A stretch of 64,000 nt of DNA, taken from Bacteroidota bacterium (GTDB taxonomy: Bacteria; Bacteroidota; Bacteroidia; Chitinophagales; Chitinophagaceae). Below the pieces are notes generated by a model. The model saw only the letters and a list, made by a program, of their open reading frames with translations, made no database searches and was not told the DNA's origin. A program made the translations under genes and the position numbers. Within the stretch, counting starts at the first letter, position 1; each line of letters opens with the position of its first letter. This document shows, in pieces, positions 8,264 to 16,727 of the stretch. The stretch is from positions 62,001 through 126,000 of the forward strand of contig JAEWHC010000002.1 in the NCBI GenBank assembly GCA_023387985.1, in the 5' to 3' direction.

Positions 8264-9046
8264 ATGCCGATCAAAACCATGGCTGAATGGGTTGCGGAAG
8301 GAAAGGAGCCTGAGGTGTTGTTCTGGGTGGGCTGTGCCGGATCTTTCGATGACCGTGCACGAAAGATTACCCGTGCATTTGCTGATATCCTGGAATCCGC
8401 CGGTGTTGGTTTCGCCATACTTGGAACGGAAGAAGCTTGTACCGGTGATCCCGCGAGAAGAGCCGGCAATGAGTTTCTCTTTCAGATGATGGCTTATCAG
8501 AACATTCAGACACTTAATGGTTATGGAGTGAAGAAAATTGTTACCACCTGTCCGCACTGTTTTAATATATTTCAAAACGAATATCCTGCGCTCGGCGGTC
8601 GCTTTGAAGTGATCCATCATACTACATTTCTCAGTCAGTTGCTTGAAGAGGGCAAGATCGTAATTCGGGAAGACCATGACCTGAAAGGAAAAACCATCAC
8701 CTATCATGACAGTTGTTACCTTGGCCGCGCCAATAATATATATGAGGCGCCACGCAAAGTACTCGAAGCCCTGAAAGCAGACCTGGTGGAAATGAAGCGT
8801 TGCCGGTCCAATGGATTGTGCTGCGGTGCAGGGGGTGCCCAAATGTTCAAGGAAGAAGAAAAAGGACATACACGGGTAAACCTGGAGAGAATAAAAGATG
8901 CATTGGAAATTAACCCTGAGGTGGTGGCGAGTGCTTGTCCTTATTGCAATACAATGCTTACCGATGGCGTTAAAGCCTCTGAAAAAGAGAACTCCATGCA
9001 GGTAAAAGATGTAGCTGAACTCGTTGCTGAAAGTCTTAGTAAATAA
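8264..9046 (+). CDS. (Fe-S)-binding protein with two CCG domains
   Basis: A 260-residue cytoplasmic protein of the HdrB/GlcF/LutA-type CCG superfamily. Cys-rich clusters occur twice: VGCAGSF...EEACTGD...TTCPHCFN in the first half and HDSCYLGR...LCCGAGG...SACPYCN in the second. Such modules hold a [4Fe-4S] or noncubane cluster and pass electrons to quinones, disulfides or flavoproteins. In related Bacteroidota, as I recall, this short protein is usually encoded beside a larger [4Fe-4S] dicluster partner of about 440 residues. None is present here. The next gene, only 19 bases on, is an NtrC-like regulator. Confidence 0.8.
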   Translation: MPIKTMAEWVAEGKEPEVLFWVGCAGSFDDRARKITRAFADILESAGVGFAILGTEEACTGDPARRAGNEFLFQMMAYQNIQTLNGYGVKKIVTTCPHCFNIFQNEYPALGGRFEVIHHTTFLSQLLEEGKIVIREDHDLKGKTITYHDSCYLGRANNIYEAPRKVLEALKADLVEMKRCRSNGLCCGAGGAQMFKEEEKGHTRVNLERIKDALEINPEVVASACPYCNTMLTDGVKASEKENSMQVKDVAELVAESLSK

Positions 9047-9065
9047 AAAAATATCATTCTGAATA

Positions 9066-10253
9066 ATGCCTTTAAAAAGAATAAATACGCGAATCCTGGT
9101 AATTGATGATGAACGTGCAATTAGAAATACACTGAAGGAGATCCTGGAGCATGAGGGTTATAAAGTGCAGCTCGCCGAAAATGGAGAAGAGGGGTTGAAT
9201 ATGTTTCTTGACCAGGAATTTGATGTTGTTTTGTGCGATATCAAGATGCCTAAAATGGACGGAATGGATGTTTTATCCAGCATTCGGGAAAAGAATGATT
9301 CCGTACCAGTGATTATGGTAAGTGGTCATGGTAACATTGAAACCGCTGTGGAAGCGGTTAAACGCGGAGCTTTCGACTTTATATCCAAGCCACCGGATCT
9401 CAACCGGCTGCTCATTACCCTGCGCAACGCAAGCGATACCAATAAGCTTGTTGCTGAAAAAAAAGTGCTGATGCGCAAAGTTCCTGGAGTGCAGGAAATC
9501 GTGGGAGATTCAGAAACTGTATTAAAGATCAAGGAAACCATAGAAAAAGTTGCCCCCACTGAAGCAAGGGTATTGGTTACGGGTGGCAACGGCGTAGGTA
9601 AGGAATTGGTTGCCCGCTGGCTTCATGAAAAAAGCGCACGCAATACCGGACCACTTATTGAAGTTAACTGTGCAGCGATTCCGAGTGAACTTATTGAAAG
9701 CGAATTGTTTGGACACGAAAAAGGAAGTTTTACCTCAGCTATAAAACAGCGTATAGGAAAATTTGAACAAGCCAATAACGGTACATTATTCCTCGATGAA
9801 ATTGGCGACATGAGTCTTGATGCCCAGGCTAAAGTGCTTCGCGCTTTGCAGGAAGGTGTAATCACCCGGGTAGGGGGCGAAAAGGAAATCAGGGTGAATC
9901 CCAGGGTTGTAGCCGCTACCAATAAAGATTTGCTGAAGGAAGTAGAGAATAAGCGTTTCCGCCTGGATCTTTATCACCGTTTGAATGTGATCAATATTCA
10001 TGTTCCATGCCTTAACGACCGCAGGGAAGATATTCCAGTACTAACCAAACATTTCCTGTCTTCGGTCTGCCAGGAATATGGAATAGCTACCAAGACCATA
10101 CAGGATGGCGCGATGCAATTGCTGCAGGAGCACGAATGGACCGGAAATATCCGTGAGCTACGTAATGTAATCGAACGCCTGGTGATCCTGGGCGGGCAGG
10201 ACATTACTGCAGGGGATGTAAAAGAATATGTGAATCTAAGGGTAAAAGTGTAA
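9066..10253 (+). CDS. NtrC-like response regulator with AAA+ domain but no DNA-binding domain
   Basis: A 395-residue protein. Residues 8-122 form a receiver domain with acidic pocket Asp14/Asp15, phosphoacceptor Asp58 and Lys108. Residues about 145-375 form a sigma-54-activator AAA+ domain with Walker A GGNGVGKE (173-180) and Walker B LFLDEIGD (241-248). The sigma-54 contact loop, usually GAFTGA, reads GSFTSA (220-225). The sequence stops about 20 residues after the GNIRELRNVIERL sensor-II region, so the Fis-type HTH is missing. This shape, as I know it, recurs in Bacteroidota and is not a local truncation. It may act without binding a specific DNA site. Confidence 0.85.
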   Translation: MPLKRINTRILVIDDERAIRNTLKEILEHEGYKVQLAENGEEGLNMFLDQEFDVVLCDIKMPKMDGMDVLSSIREKNDSVPVIMVSGHGNIETAVEAVKRGAFDFISKPPDLNRLLITLRNASDTNKLVAEKKVLMRKVPGVQEIVGDSETVLKIKETIEKVAPTEARVLVTGGNGVGKELVARWLHEKSARNTGPLIEVNCAAIPSELIESELFGHEKGSFTSAIKQRIGKFEQANNGTLFLDEIGDMSLDAQAKVLRALQEGVITRVGGEKEIRVNPRVVAATNKDLLKEVENKRFRLDLYHRLNVINIHVPCLNDRREDIPVLTKHFLSSVCQEYGIATKTIQDGAMQLLQEHEWTGNIRELRNVIERLVILGGQDITAGDVKEYVNLRVKV

Positions 10254-10265
10254 ATACAGCATCCG

Positions 10266-11540
10266 TCAGCTTGCAATATCCTCAATAAGATATTGCGCCA
10301 CTTCAGGACTTTCCTGTGTAATGATTACTTTTTTACCACCAACCATTTCAGGTAATTTGCCATTTTGGGGGTGACGAATAGTTACCAGGGTCAGGTTTTT
10401 GCGCACCATCACCTGCAGCCATTGGGATGCGGCTTCTGCAAGTGCGGAAAGTTTTTCATCATGCTCATCAAAAACGGCGTAATACCGGATTGCTGCATTC
10501 TGGGTGAGGTTGGGTTTGAGGCGGATTTGTTCAAACAACTCGAAAAGTTTCCCTAGATAGGCGTCGCCGATAAAAGCAAAATCTTTTGACTGGAACTCCA
10601 GCATAACCTGATTTTTTTTCATAACCATTATGGGAGGGAGGTCTTGAACCTTACTATGGGAAATAATTGTACCGCTGAGGGCTGGGTCTAAAAAGCTTTT
10701 GACATAGAGTGGGATCTGTTTTTCAAAAAGCGGTTTAATCGTTTTCCGGTGGATAACCTGGGCGCCATAATAAGCCATTTCCACTACCTCAGCGTAGGAA
10801 AGTTCCGGAAGTTCGATGGTTTCTTTAAAAACCCTGGGGTCTGCATTCATCACAGCAGGCACATCTTTCCAAATGGTCACTTTCTCGGCATTCAGGATAT
10901 TTCCGAATAGGGCTGCTGAAAAATCACTTCCTTCACGACCAAGGGTTGTGCTTTCGTTTTCGTCGGTACTCCCGATAAAGCCTTGGGTAATCACCAATTT
11001 GCCTTCATTTAACAATGGTTGAATGTACAATTCAACATTCCTTGTCGTCTGTTCCCAGTTTACTCTTGCTTCACGAAAAATGTCTTCTGTTTTCAATACA
11101 TCCCGTACATCTATCCAAACATTTGCCACACCAATTTCCTGCAGGTAATGGCTTAATAATGTGCTACTCAGCAATTCACCTACACAAACTATCTGATCGT
11201 AATAATAATCGAATGATTTCACAGGGTTATCATGCAGCATCCATTCCACTTCGGTAAAAAAATCGAGCATCCGTTGTTCACAGGCCAGCCCTTCCGTAAT
11301 AAGCAGGTATTTGGCAAGATTTTCATGGGTCTGCTTCACCTGGTAAAATAGCTCAATCGCCTCTTCTTTGCGTCCGGCAAAATAGGCCTCCGCCACTTTT
11401 TCGAGCGCATTGGTTGTTTTTCCCAATGCGCTGATCACCAGCAATGCCGGCTTTTCCACCACATCCCTTATGATTTCTGAAGTGCTTTTATACCGTTCGA
11501 GGCTGGACAAACTGGCGCCGCCGAATTTATGTACCTGCAT
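10266..11540 (-). CDS. Aspartate kinase
   Basis: A 424-residue monofunctional aspartokinase, the first step of the lysine, methionine, threonine and diaminopimelate branch. The N-terminal VHKFGGASL is the amino-acid-kinase signature. TTLGREGSDFSAA is the conserved substrate and phosphate loop, and WKDVPAVMNADPR is the other conserved catalytic-domain element. The C-terminal ~120 residues correspond to ACT regulatory domains, though weakly conserved. There is no fusion to homoserine dehydrogenase. It is convergent with the NtrC-like gene. Confidence 0.92.
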   Translation of the reverse strand: MQVHKFGGASLSSLERYKSTSEIIRDVVEKPALLVISALGKTTNALEKVAEAYFAGRKEEAIELFYQVKQTHENLAKYLLITEGLACEQRMLDFFTEVEWMLHDNPVKSFDYYYDQIVCVGELLSSTLLSHYLQEIGVANVWIDVRDVLKTEDIFREARVNWEQTTRNVELYIQPLLNEGKLVITQGFIGSTDENESTTLGREGSDFSAALFGNILNAEKVTIWKDVPAVMNADPRVFKETIELPELSYAEVVEMAYYGAQVIHRKTIKPLFEKQIPLYVKSFLDPALSGTIISHSKVQDLPPIMVMKKNQVMLEFQSKDFAFIGDAYLGKLFELFEQIRLKPNLTQNAAIRYYAVFDEHDEKLSALAEAASQWLQVMVRKNLTLVTIRHPQNGKLPEMVGGKKVIITQESPEVAQYLIEDIAS

Positions 11541-11557
11541 ATTGATTTTTTGGTTTG

Positions 11558-11565
11558 CAAAGGTA
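11558..11565 (-). promoter_or_regulatory. TAnnTTTG -7 element for aspartate kinase
   Basis: On the minus strand TACCTTTG matches the Bacteroidota -7 consensus exactly, 17 bases before the ATG at 11540. A TTTG lies 23 bases upstream of it, slightly longer than the usual 19-21 spacing. Confidence 0.4.
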
Positions 11566-11743
11566 AAGCTTATTTAACTGCAGCTTTTCAAAGAAATCAT
11601 CAATTCGACAAGGTTTGAATCCGGTAGTTTAGGTCCCGCGCATTTCTTCCGGCGCCTAAAAACCATTTACTTTGCAGGCAAGATTGCAATGCCATGATGA
11701 ATCGTTCTGATTCAGTCCGGCTCCAATAAAGAAAAATGAATAT

Positions 11744-12778
11744 ATGAAAGGTTTTAGAAAAGTTATGACCCTGGATGAATTCACCATCCAGGAACTCCGA
11801 AATTTTCCTACGGCTACAGGTGAACTGAGTGGTTTATGGCGTGCCATTGGCCTGGCAGCAAAACGCATTAATGCCGATGTAAACCGCGCAGGACTCGTGG
11901 ATATTCTGGGAGCTGCAGGAGCCGAAAATATACAGGGGGAAGAAGTTCAAAAGCTGGATGAATTTGCCAATAAGACCCTGATCGATCTGCTGAACCATTC
12001 TATTTATTGTGCCGGTGTGGGCAGCGAGGAAATTGAGGATGTGGTGATTTTTGATGATCCCATGAACAATCAAAGTAAATATGTTCTCCTGATGGATCCG
12101 CTGGATGGCAGTGGCAATATTGATGTAAATGTGAGCATCGGAACCATATTTTCTATTTACAAGCGGATCAGTCCGTTAGGTGAACCGGCGACCATTGATG
12201 ATTTTATGCAACCCGGAAATATGATGGTTGCAGCGGGCTACATTATTTACGGCAGCAGCACTATGTTTGTGTTTGCCACCAAACGTGGGGTAAACGGATT
12301 CACCCTGGACCCGGCAGTTGGTGAGTTCTGCCTCAGTCATCCTGACATCAAATGCCCGGAACATGGAGTTTTTTACAGTGTCAATTATGGAAATTTCACC
12401 CAGTTCAGCCTCGGTGTTCAGCAATACCTGAAAACCTGCGAGCTTAAAACCAAAGCGGAAGGTGGCCCTTATACCGAAAGATATATCGGCAGCATGGTGG
12501 CCGATGTTCATCGCAACCTCATTAAAGGAGGTATTTTTATGTACCCGGGTACTCTAAAAAAACCGAACGGCAAACTTCGCCTGCTCTATGAATGCAATCC
12601 CCTTTCTTTCATCGTGCATATGGCCGGTGGTTATGCCACCAACGGGATTGAGTACATCCTCAATCTTCAGCCGCAACAATTGCATCAGCGGGTACCGTTA
12701 TTTATTGGCAGCACTAAAATGATGGACGAATTGCATGCGCACATCGAAAAATATGATGGCATTGGCTTCGAAAAATAA
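11744..12778 (+). CDS. fbp: Class I fructose-1,6-bisphosphatase
   Basis: A 344-residue gluconeogenic phosphatase. The metal-binding signature LLMDPLDGSGNIDVNVSIGT is intact, and the substrate region GGIFMYPG with the NGKLRLLYECNP segment is readable. Length and order match the class I (FBPase/SuhB-like) enzymes and not the class II GlpX type. It hydrolyses fructose-1,6-bisphosphate to fructose-6-phosphate in the cytoplasm. It is monocistronic as judged from flanking gaps and is followed by a stem-loop before the FKBP gene. Confidence 0.96.
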   Translation: MKGFRKVMTLDEFTIQELRNFPTATGELSGLWRAIGLAAKRINADVNRAGLVDILGAAGAENIQGEEVQKLDEFANKTLIDLLNHSIYCAGVGSEEIEDVVIFDDPMNNQSKYVLLMDPLDGSGNIDVNVSIGTIFSIYKRISPLGEPATIDDFMQPGNMMVAAGYIIYGSSTMFVFATKRGVNGFTLDPAVGEFCLSHPDIKCPEHGVFYSVNYGNFTQFSLGVQQYLKTCELKTKAEGGPYTERYIGSMVADVHRNLIKGGIFMYPGTLKKPNGKLRLLYECNPLSFIVHMAGGYATNGIEYILNLQPQQLHQRVPLFIGSTKMMDELHAHIEKYDGIGFEK

Positions 12779-12873
12779 GTTTTCATTTTGGAACGCAACC
12801 TGATATCCGGCCATTGAAACCAGTCAAATTAAAAACTTTTTTTGGGTGACTCAAGCGCAATTTCACAATACCG

Positions 12874-12921
12874 CCACAATTCTCCGTTGAATTTGTCAAC
12901 ACCAATTGTGGAATTGTATTT
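12874..12921 (+). terminator. Nested stem-loop between fbp and the FKBP gene, possible terminator
   Basis: The outer arms CCACAATT (12874-12881) and AATTGTGG (12904-12911) enclose the inner arms GTTGA (12886-12890) and TCAAC (12896-12900) around a five-base loop. A T-rich stretch follows (ATTGTATTTTT). The arrangement fits an imperfect rho-independent terminator for fbp. It could equally be a cis element in the leader of the next gene, which starts 57 bases on. Confidence 0.4.
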
Positions 12922-12977
12922 TTACAAAATTCTGGTTTGCAACAAGAAAACCATAGTATAAAAACCTTAAAACCTAT

Positions 12978-13715
12978 ATGAACAAAAGATATTTTCTAAC
13001 GGCCCTCGCCTTTACGACATTTGCAATGGCCAATGCGCAGAATAAAGCTGCGGCTCCGGCTAAACAGGCAACACCCGCCAAGCCTGCCATCAAGGCTTCG
13101 GAGCCTTTCTCGCTCAAATCCGCCCAGGACAGCCTGAGCTATGCTCTGGGTATCCTGGAGGCAAGTTTTTTCAAGCAGCAAGGCATTGACGCCATCAGTT
13201 ACAATGCCCTCAACCAGGGAATGAAAGATGTTTTAACCAATAATTTAGCAGCGCTTATGACACCAGATGTAGCCAACAATATACTGAGAGAAAAATTACA
13301 GGCTGCCGCAGCCAAAAAAGCACAGGCTGTAGTGGATGCCGGCCTGGCCTTTTTGGAAGAGAATAAAAAGAGGCCTGAAGTAAAAGTGACACCAAGTGGT
13401 CTGCAATATGAAATTCTGAAGCAGGGCACCGGCGCATTGCCAAAAGATACAAATGAAGTGCGTGTACATTATACCGGAACCTTATTGAACGGAGAAAAAT
13501 TCGACAGCAGCCGTGACCGGGACCAGCCTGCTGAGTTTCCACTTACTGCGGTGATTCGTGGATGGACTGAAGGCCTTCAATTGATGCCCGTCGGATCTCA
13601 ATTCAAGTTCTACATTCCTTACGAGCTGGCTTATGGTATACAGGGAAGGCCACCACAAATTCCAGGAGGCTCTGTGCTGGTATTTGATATTGAACTGCTA
13701 GATATTGTTAAATAA
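12978..13715 (+). CDS. Exported FKBP-type peptidyl-prolyl isomerase
   Basis: A 245-residue periplasmic isomerase with a signal peptide (about residues 1-21, ending NAQ) and an Ala/Pro/Lys-rich linker. An FkpA/Mip-like helical dimerisation region occupies about 45-130 (SLSYALGILEASFF...). The C-terminal FKBP domain covers about 135-245, with VRVHYTGTLLNGEKFDSS, VIRGWTEGLQLMPVGS, YGIQG and the closing VFDIELLDI, which are the standard active-site elements. It probably helps fold outer-membrane and secreted proteins. Confidence 0.92.
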   Translation: MNKRYFLTALAFTTFAMANAQNKAAAPAKQATPAKPAIKASEPFSLKSAQDSLSYALGILEASFFKQQGIDAISYNALNQGMKDVLTNNLAALMTPDVANNILREKLQAAAAKKAQAVVDAGLAFLEENKKRPEVKVTPSGLQYEILKQGTGALPKDTNEVRVHYTGTLLNGEKFDSSRDRDQPAEFPLTAVIRGWTEGLQLMPVGSQFKFYIPYELAYGIQGRPPQIPGGSVLVFDIELLDIVK

Positions 13716-13724
13716 TTCCAGCAT

Positions 13725-14255
13725 ATGCCAGATCTTGAATCGATAAAATTCCCGATTGGCTGCTATGCCCTGAGGCCGTTTTCTGAAATGGAATGGCAGG
13801 ATAGGGTTTACTCCATAGCGCAATTTCCCCTGAGGCTCGAAGCAACCATCCAGGTCCTGGATGAGGCGCAACTGCAGACGCCTTACCGGGAAGGCGGATG
13901 GACTGTTCATCAGCTTGTGCACCATTTGTGCGACAGTCACCTGAATGCGTATTGCCGTATTAAACTTGCCTTAACTGAAGAGACTCCGGTTATAAAACCA
14001 TATGAACAGGAGGAATGGGTAAAGACTGCGGATCTCATGCTTCCCGTGAACAATGCAACCACATTGCTTTATGCCTTGCATCAGCGGATAACAAAACTCA
14101 TCCGCGAAGCAACACCGGCCACACTGCAACGAAAATTCATCCACCCTGAATACAAGGAGCCACAAACACTATGGGAATTGATCGGCTATTATGCCTGGCA
14201 TGGAAATCACCACCTGGCGCAAATCAATGCATTAAGACAAAGAATGAAATGGTAA
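13725..14255 (+). CDS. DinB superfamily protein, YfiT / bacillithiol S-transferase-like
   Basis: A 176-residue four-helix DinB-fold protein. Metal ligands are expected at His66 or His67 (VHQLVHHLCDSH) and in the HGNHH motif (His159 and His163), the triad of YfiT-type metal-dependent enzymes, some of which are bacillithiol transferases. The opening LESIKFPIGCYALRPFS is also typical of YfiT. bshC lies 45 kb downstream, so bacillithiol is likely made and this protein may use it in detoxification. It starts 9 bases after the FKBP stop and sits 10 bases before a Nudix gene, suggesting one transcript. Confidence 0.78.
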   Translation: MPDLESIKFPIGCYALRPFSEMEWQDRVYSIAQFPLRLEATIQVLDEAQLQTPYREGGWTVHQLVHHLCDSHLNAYCRIKLALTEETPVIKPYEQEEWVKTADLMLPVNNATTLLYALHQRITKLIREATPATLQRKFIHPEYKEPQTLWELIGYYAWHGNHHLAQINALRQRMKW

Positions 14256-14265
14256 ACGGAATATT

Positions 14266-14823
14266 ATGATCAAAGCCTGGAAGCAGGTCGCTTCAAAATA
14301 CATACATAGAGAAAGTTGGTTTAAGCTGAGGTCGGATGCAGTGATTAAGGGAAACGGGGAGCCAATGGATCCCTATTATGTGCTGGAATATACTGACTGG
14401 GTAAATGTTTTCCCGGTGCTGGAAAATGGAAAAGTTATCCTGGTAAGGCAGTACCGCTATGGTCTCGGTGCGTTCAGCATTGAAGTACCCGGCGGTATTA
14501 TGGATCCTCATGAAACACATCCGGAAGAGGCCGCCCGCAGAGAGCTGCTCGAAGAAACCGGACTGACCTGCGGTTCCATAGAACGTGTGGCCGTGGTTGC
14601 GCCAAATCCTGCCACCCAAAACAACCGGCTGCACTGTTTCCTGGCCACGGGATGCGTAAAAACGCATGAAATTGCCCACGACGAAAACGAGGAAATGGAT
14701 ATTCTTGAAGTTGAAATGGATGAGGTATTGCGCATGCTTCGCGAAAATGAGATCATTCAATCACTGCATGTCAGTTCCATCATGTATTCGCTTCAGCAAT
14801 TGGGAAAAGTGAAGATAGGGTAG
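14266..14823 (+). CDS. Nudix hydrolase, ADP-ribose pyrophosphatase-like
   Basis: A 185-residue Nudix protein. The Nudix box is visible as GGIMDPHETHPEEAARREL followed by LEETGL, with the REL-EETG metal-binding core intact. The N-terminal region (VLVRQYRYG-type, here VILVRQYRYGLGAFSIEVPGG) matches the NudF/ADP-ribose diphosphatase subgroup, in which a homodimer cleaves nucleoside diphosphate sugars. The exact substrate is inferred from this resemblance. It is the last gene of the FKBP-DinB-Nudix group and converges on the hydrogenase operon, whose final gene ends 17 bases away. Confidence 0.85.
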   Translation: MIKAWKQVASKYIHRESWFKLRSDAVIKGNGEPMDPYYVLEYTDWVNVFPVLENGKVILVRQYRYGLGAFSIEVPGGIMDPHETHPEEAARRELLEETGLTCGSIERVAVVAPNPATQNNRLHCFLATGCVKTHEIAHDENEEMDILEVEMDEVLRMLRENEIIQSLHVSSIMYSLQQLGKVKIG

Positions 14824-14840
14824 GGTTAGGCAAACCATTG

Positions 14841-15293
14841 TCAGTTTACCCTTTTCAGAAAATAAGTCCAGGCCTCTTCCAGGTAATGTTTTGCGGATTC
14901 TGAAACTGGATCGCCCAAATCCCATTCTTCACCCTGCATCATAACCACTTCTGCCTTTGGATATCGGCCAAAAAGTGTATTGCATAAATACAAAATGGCA
15001 TCGGGGCTTTGCATGTGGGAGGAGAAATGGTACACGGATGAAGGAATTACCGGTTTAATTTGAAAGCCTTTTTCATTTTTTCCGCTAAATGCATCTGCAA
15101 AGACTACATGATCGTATTCCGCTACCAAACCGGCATCTTCTACCTGTAACTGGTACCTGAATTCAACATCAAATATTTCGGATAGTTGCTTTTCTGCCTG
15201 TTCGGCAAAAAGCCATCCCAACGCGTCATCCCCACGGCTTGCATTTCCGATTCCGATCAGCAGCGCTTTTTTCCTGTTATTTGTACTTTTCAT
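14841..15293 (-). CDS. hoxW: Hydrogenase maturation endopeptidase (HoxW-type)
   Basis: About 150 residues from the ATG at 15293; a longer frame to 15353 lies inside hoxH and is not preferred. The opening LLIGIGNASRGDDALGW is the signature of peptidases that trim the C-terminus of [NiFe] hydrogenase large subunits after nickel insertion. The Asp in GDD and the later VVFADAFSG and FSSHMQSPD segments supply the nickel-sensing Asp and His. It overlaps the end of hoxH by 17 bases, as the last gene of the hox operon, and HoxH carries the matching cleavable tail. Confidence 0.88.
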   Translation of the reverse strand: MKSTNNRKKALLIGIGNASRGDDALGWLFAEQAEKQLSEIFDVEFRYQLQVEDAGLVAEYDHVVFADAFSGKNEKGFQIKPVIPSSVYHFSSHMQSPDAILYLCNTLFGRYPKAEVVMMQGEEWDLGDPVSESAKHYLEEAWTYFLKRVN

Positions 15294-16725
15294 CCAAAAG
15301 CCGGTTAGCGTGATCGAAAAGTTGTACCTGCAATGACATTTTTCCCAGCGCATGTGTCGCGCAACTCAGGCAGGGATCATAGGCGCGTATGGCGGTTTCC
15401 ACCTGGTTTAGCATACCTTCAGTAATCATGGCCTGGTTACTCAAAACATGTTCAGCAACCCATTTGACCGAACGGTTCATGGCTTCATTATTGTGTGTTG
15501 TTGATACAATGAGGTTGCACCTTGTTACCATTCCTTTATCATCAACTTCATAATGATGGATGAGAGTGCCCCGCGGGGCTTCAATAATACCGATGCCCTT
15601 GTTGCGGGGTGTGCCTGTACGGATAAGATCATCACCAAGCAGGTCCGGATCATTGAGCAGTATCTTCATTTCTTCCGCACAATAAAGCATTTCAATCAGG
15701 CGGGCCCAATGGAAATACATTGTTCCATTCACTGTATTTTCACCCGCAAATGCAAAATATTGCTGCCTTTCTCTTTCAGCCAATGGCGTACGGAAATGGT
15801 CGCATACATTTAGCCGGGCCACTGGCCCCACCCGGTTCCAGCCATTCTCCCGCCCAATATGTTTGAGGTAGGGAAATTTCATATAAGACCATTTTTCAAC
15901 AGCCTCATTAAAATATTCCAGGTAATCATCCGTGCTTACATCATTCAATGTTTTATTTCCCACACCGTCAATTGCCCTCAACCTGCCGTGGTACAATTCC
16001 AGCCCGCCGTTTTCGTCCACCATGCCCAAATGTCCCGAAGGAAAATGAGCAAACGAATCCAATTGTCCGCGGTTTTTGGTAAAATAGCTTTTAATAAATT
16101 CAAGGATTTCGAGCATCCAGCTGATCATTGTATCCACCGCGGGGATATCCTTTCCATCCAGGAAATAATTCCTGTCGTGAAGAGTAAAGTTTTTGTACGC
16201 TCCGCCAGGAATTGTCGCTATTCCATGTATTTTTTTACCGGCAACAGATTTGATGATTTCCTGGCCAAATTTGCGCATCAATATGCCTTTGGTTGCGAGG
16301 TCTTTATTTTCCACAGCCACGGCGACTACATTACGTTTTTCCGGCGGAGCTTCCATACCAAATAACAGGTCGGGAGACGCCAGGTAAAAAAAATGCAGTG
16401 CATGGCTTTGGAAAACCTGGCCATAATGCATCAGCCTCCGCAGTTTTTCAGCAGACAGGGGCAAATCAGAGGGATCGATGCCTACCAACTGATCGATGGC
16501 TTTAGAAGCCGCCAGGTGATGGCTCACCGGACAAATGCCACAAAGCCGCTGAACGATCGCAGGAACCTGCCAGTATGGATGGCCCTGGATGAAGCGCTCA
16601 AATCCCCGGAATTCCACAATATGTAAAAAACTATCCTTTACCTTTCCAAACTCATCAAGGTGTATGGTTACCCTTCCATGTCCTTCTACCCGGGTCACCG
16701 GATCTATGGTGATCTTTTGTGTCAT
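15277..16725 (-). CDS. hoxH: NAD-linked [NiFe] hydrogenase large subunit
   Basis: A 482-residue catalytic large subunit of a bidirectional group 3d-type hydrogenase. The L1 motif RLCGICPVSHH gives Cys62 and Cys65, and the L2 motif DPCLSCATH gives Cys452 and Cys455; these four hold the Ni-Fe(CN)2CO centre. After His458 a 24-residue tail remains (starting ALGKMSLQV), which is the peptide removed by the HoxW protease. The sequence resembles HoxH of the Ralstonia soluble hydrogenase throughout. The gene begins 2 bases after the fused hoxUY stop. The enzyme reversibly oxidises H2 with NAD+ in the cytoplasm. Confidence 0.95.
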   Translation of the reverse strand: MTQKITIDPVTRVEGHGRVTIHLDEFGKVKDSFLHIVEFRGFERFIQGHPYWQVPAIVQRLCGICPVSHHLAASKAIDQLVGIDPSDLPLSAEKLRRLMHYGQVFQSHALHFFYLASPDLLFGMEAPPEKRNVVAVAVENKDLATKGILMRKFGQEIIKSVAGKKIHGIATIPGGAYKNFTLHDRNYFLDGKDIPAVDTMISWMLEILEFIKSYFTKNRGQLDSFAHFPSGHLGMVDENGGLELYHGRLRAIDGVGNKTLNDVSTDDYLEYFNEAVEKWSYMKFPYLKHIGRENGWNRVGPVARLNVCDHFRTPLAERERQQYFAFAGENTVNGTMYFHWARLIEMLYCAEEMKILLNDPDLLGDDLIRTGTPRNKGIGIIEAPRGTLIHHYEVDDKGMVTRCNLIVSTTHNNEAMNRSVKWVAEHVLSNQAMITEGMLNQVETAIRAYDPCLSCATHALGKMSLQVQLFDHANRLLDEKYK

Positions 16726-16727
16726 GA

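Noticed and set aside
15293..15353. Upstream extension of the hydrogenase maturation protease (to 15353)
   Set aside because: The extra 20 residues lie inside the hoxH coding region in another frame and do not resemble the family; the ATG at 15293 gives a normal N-terminus.
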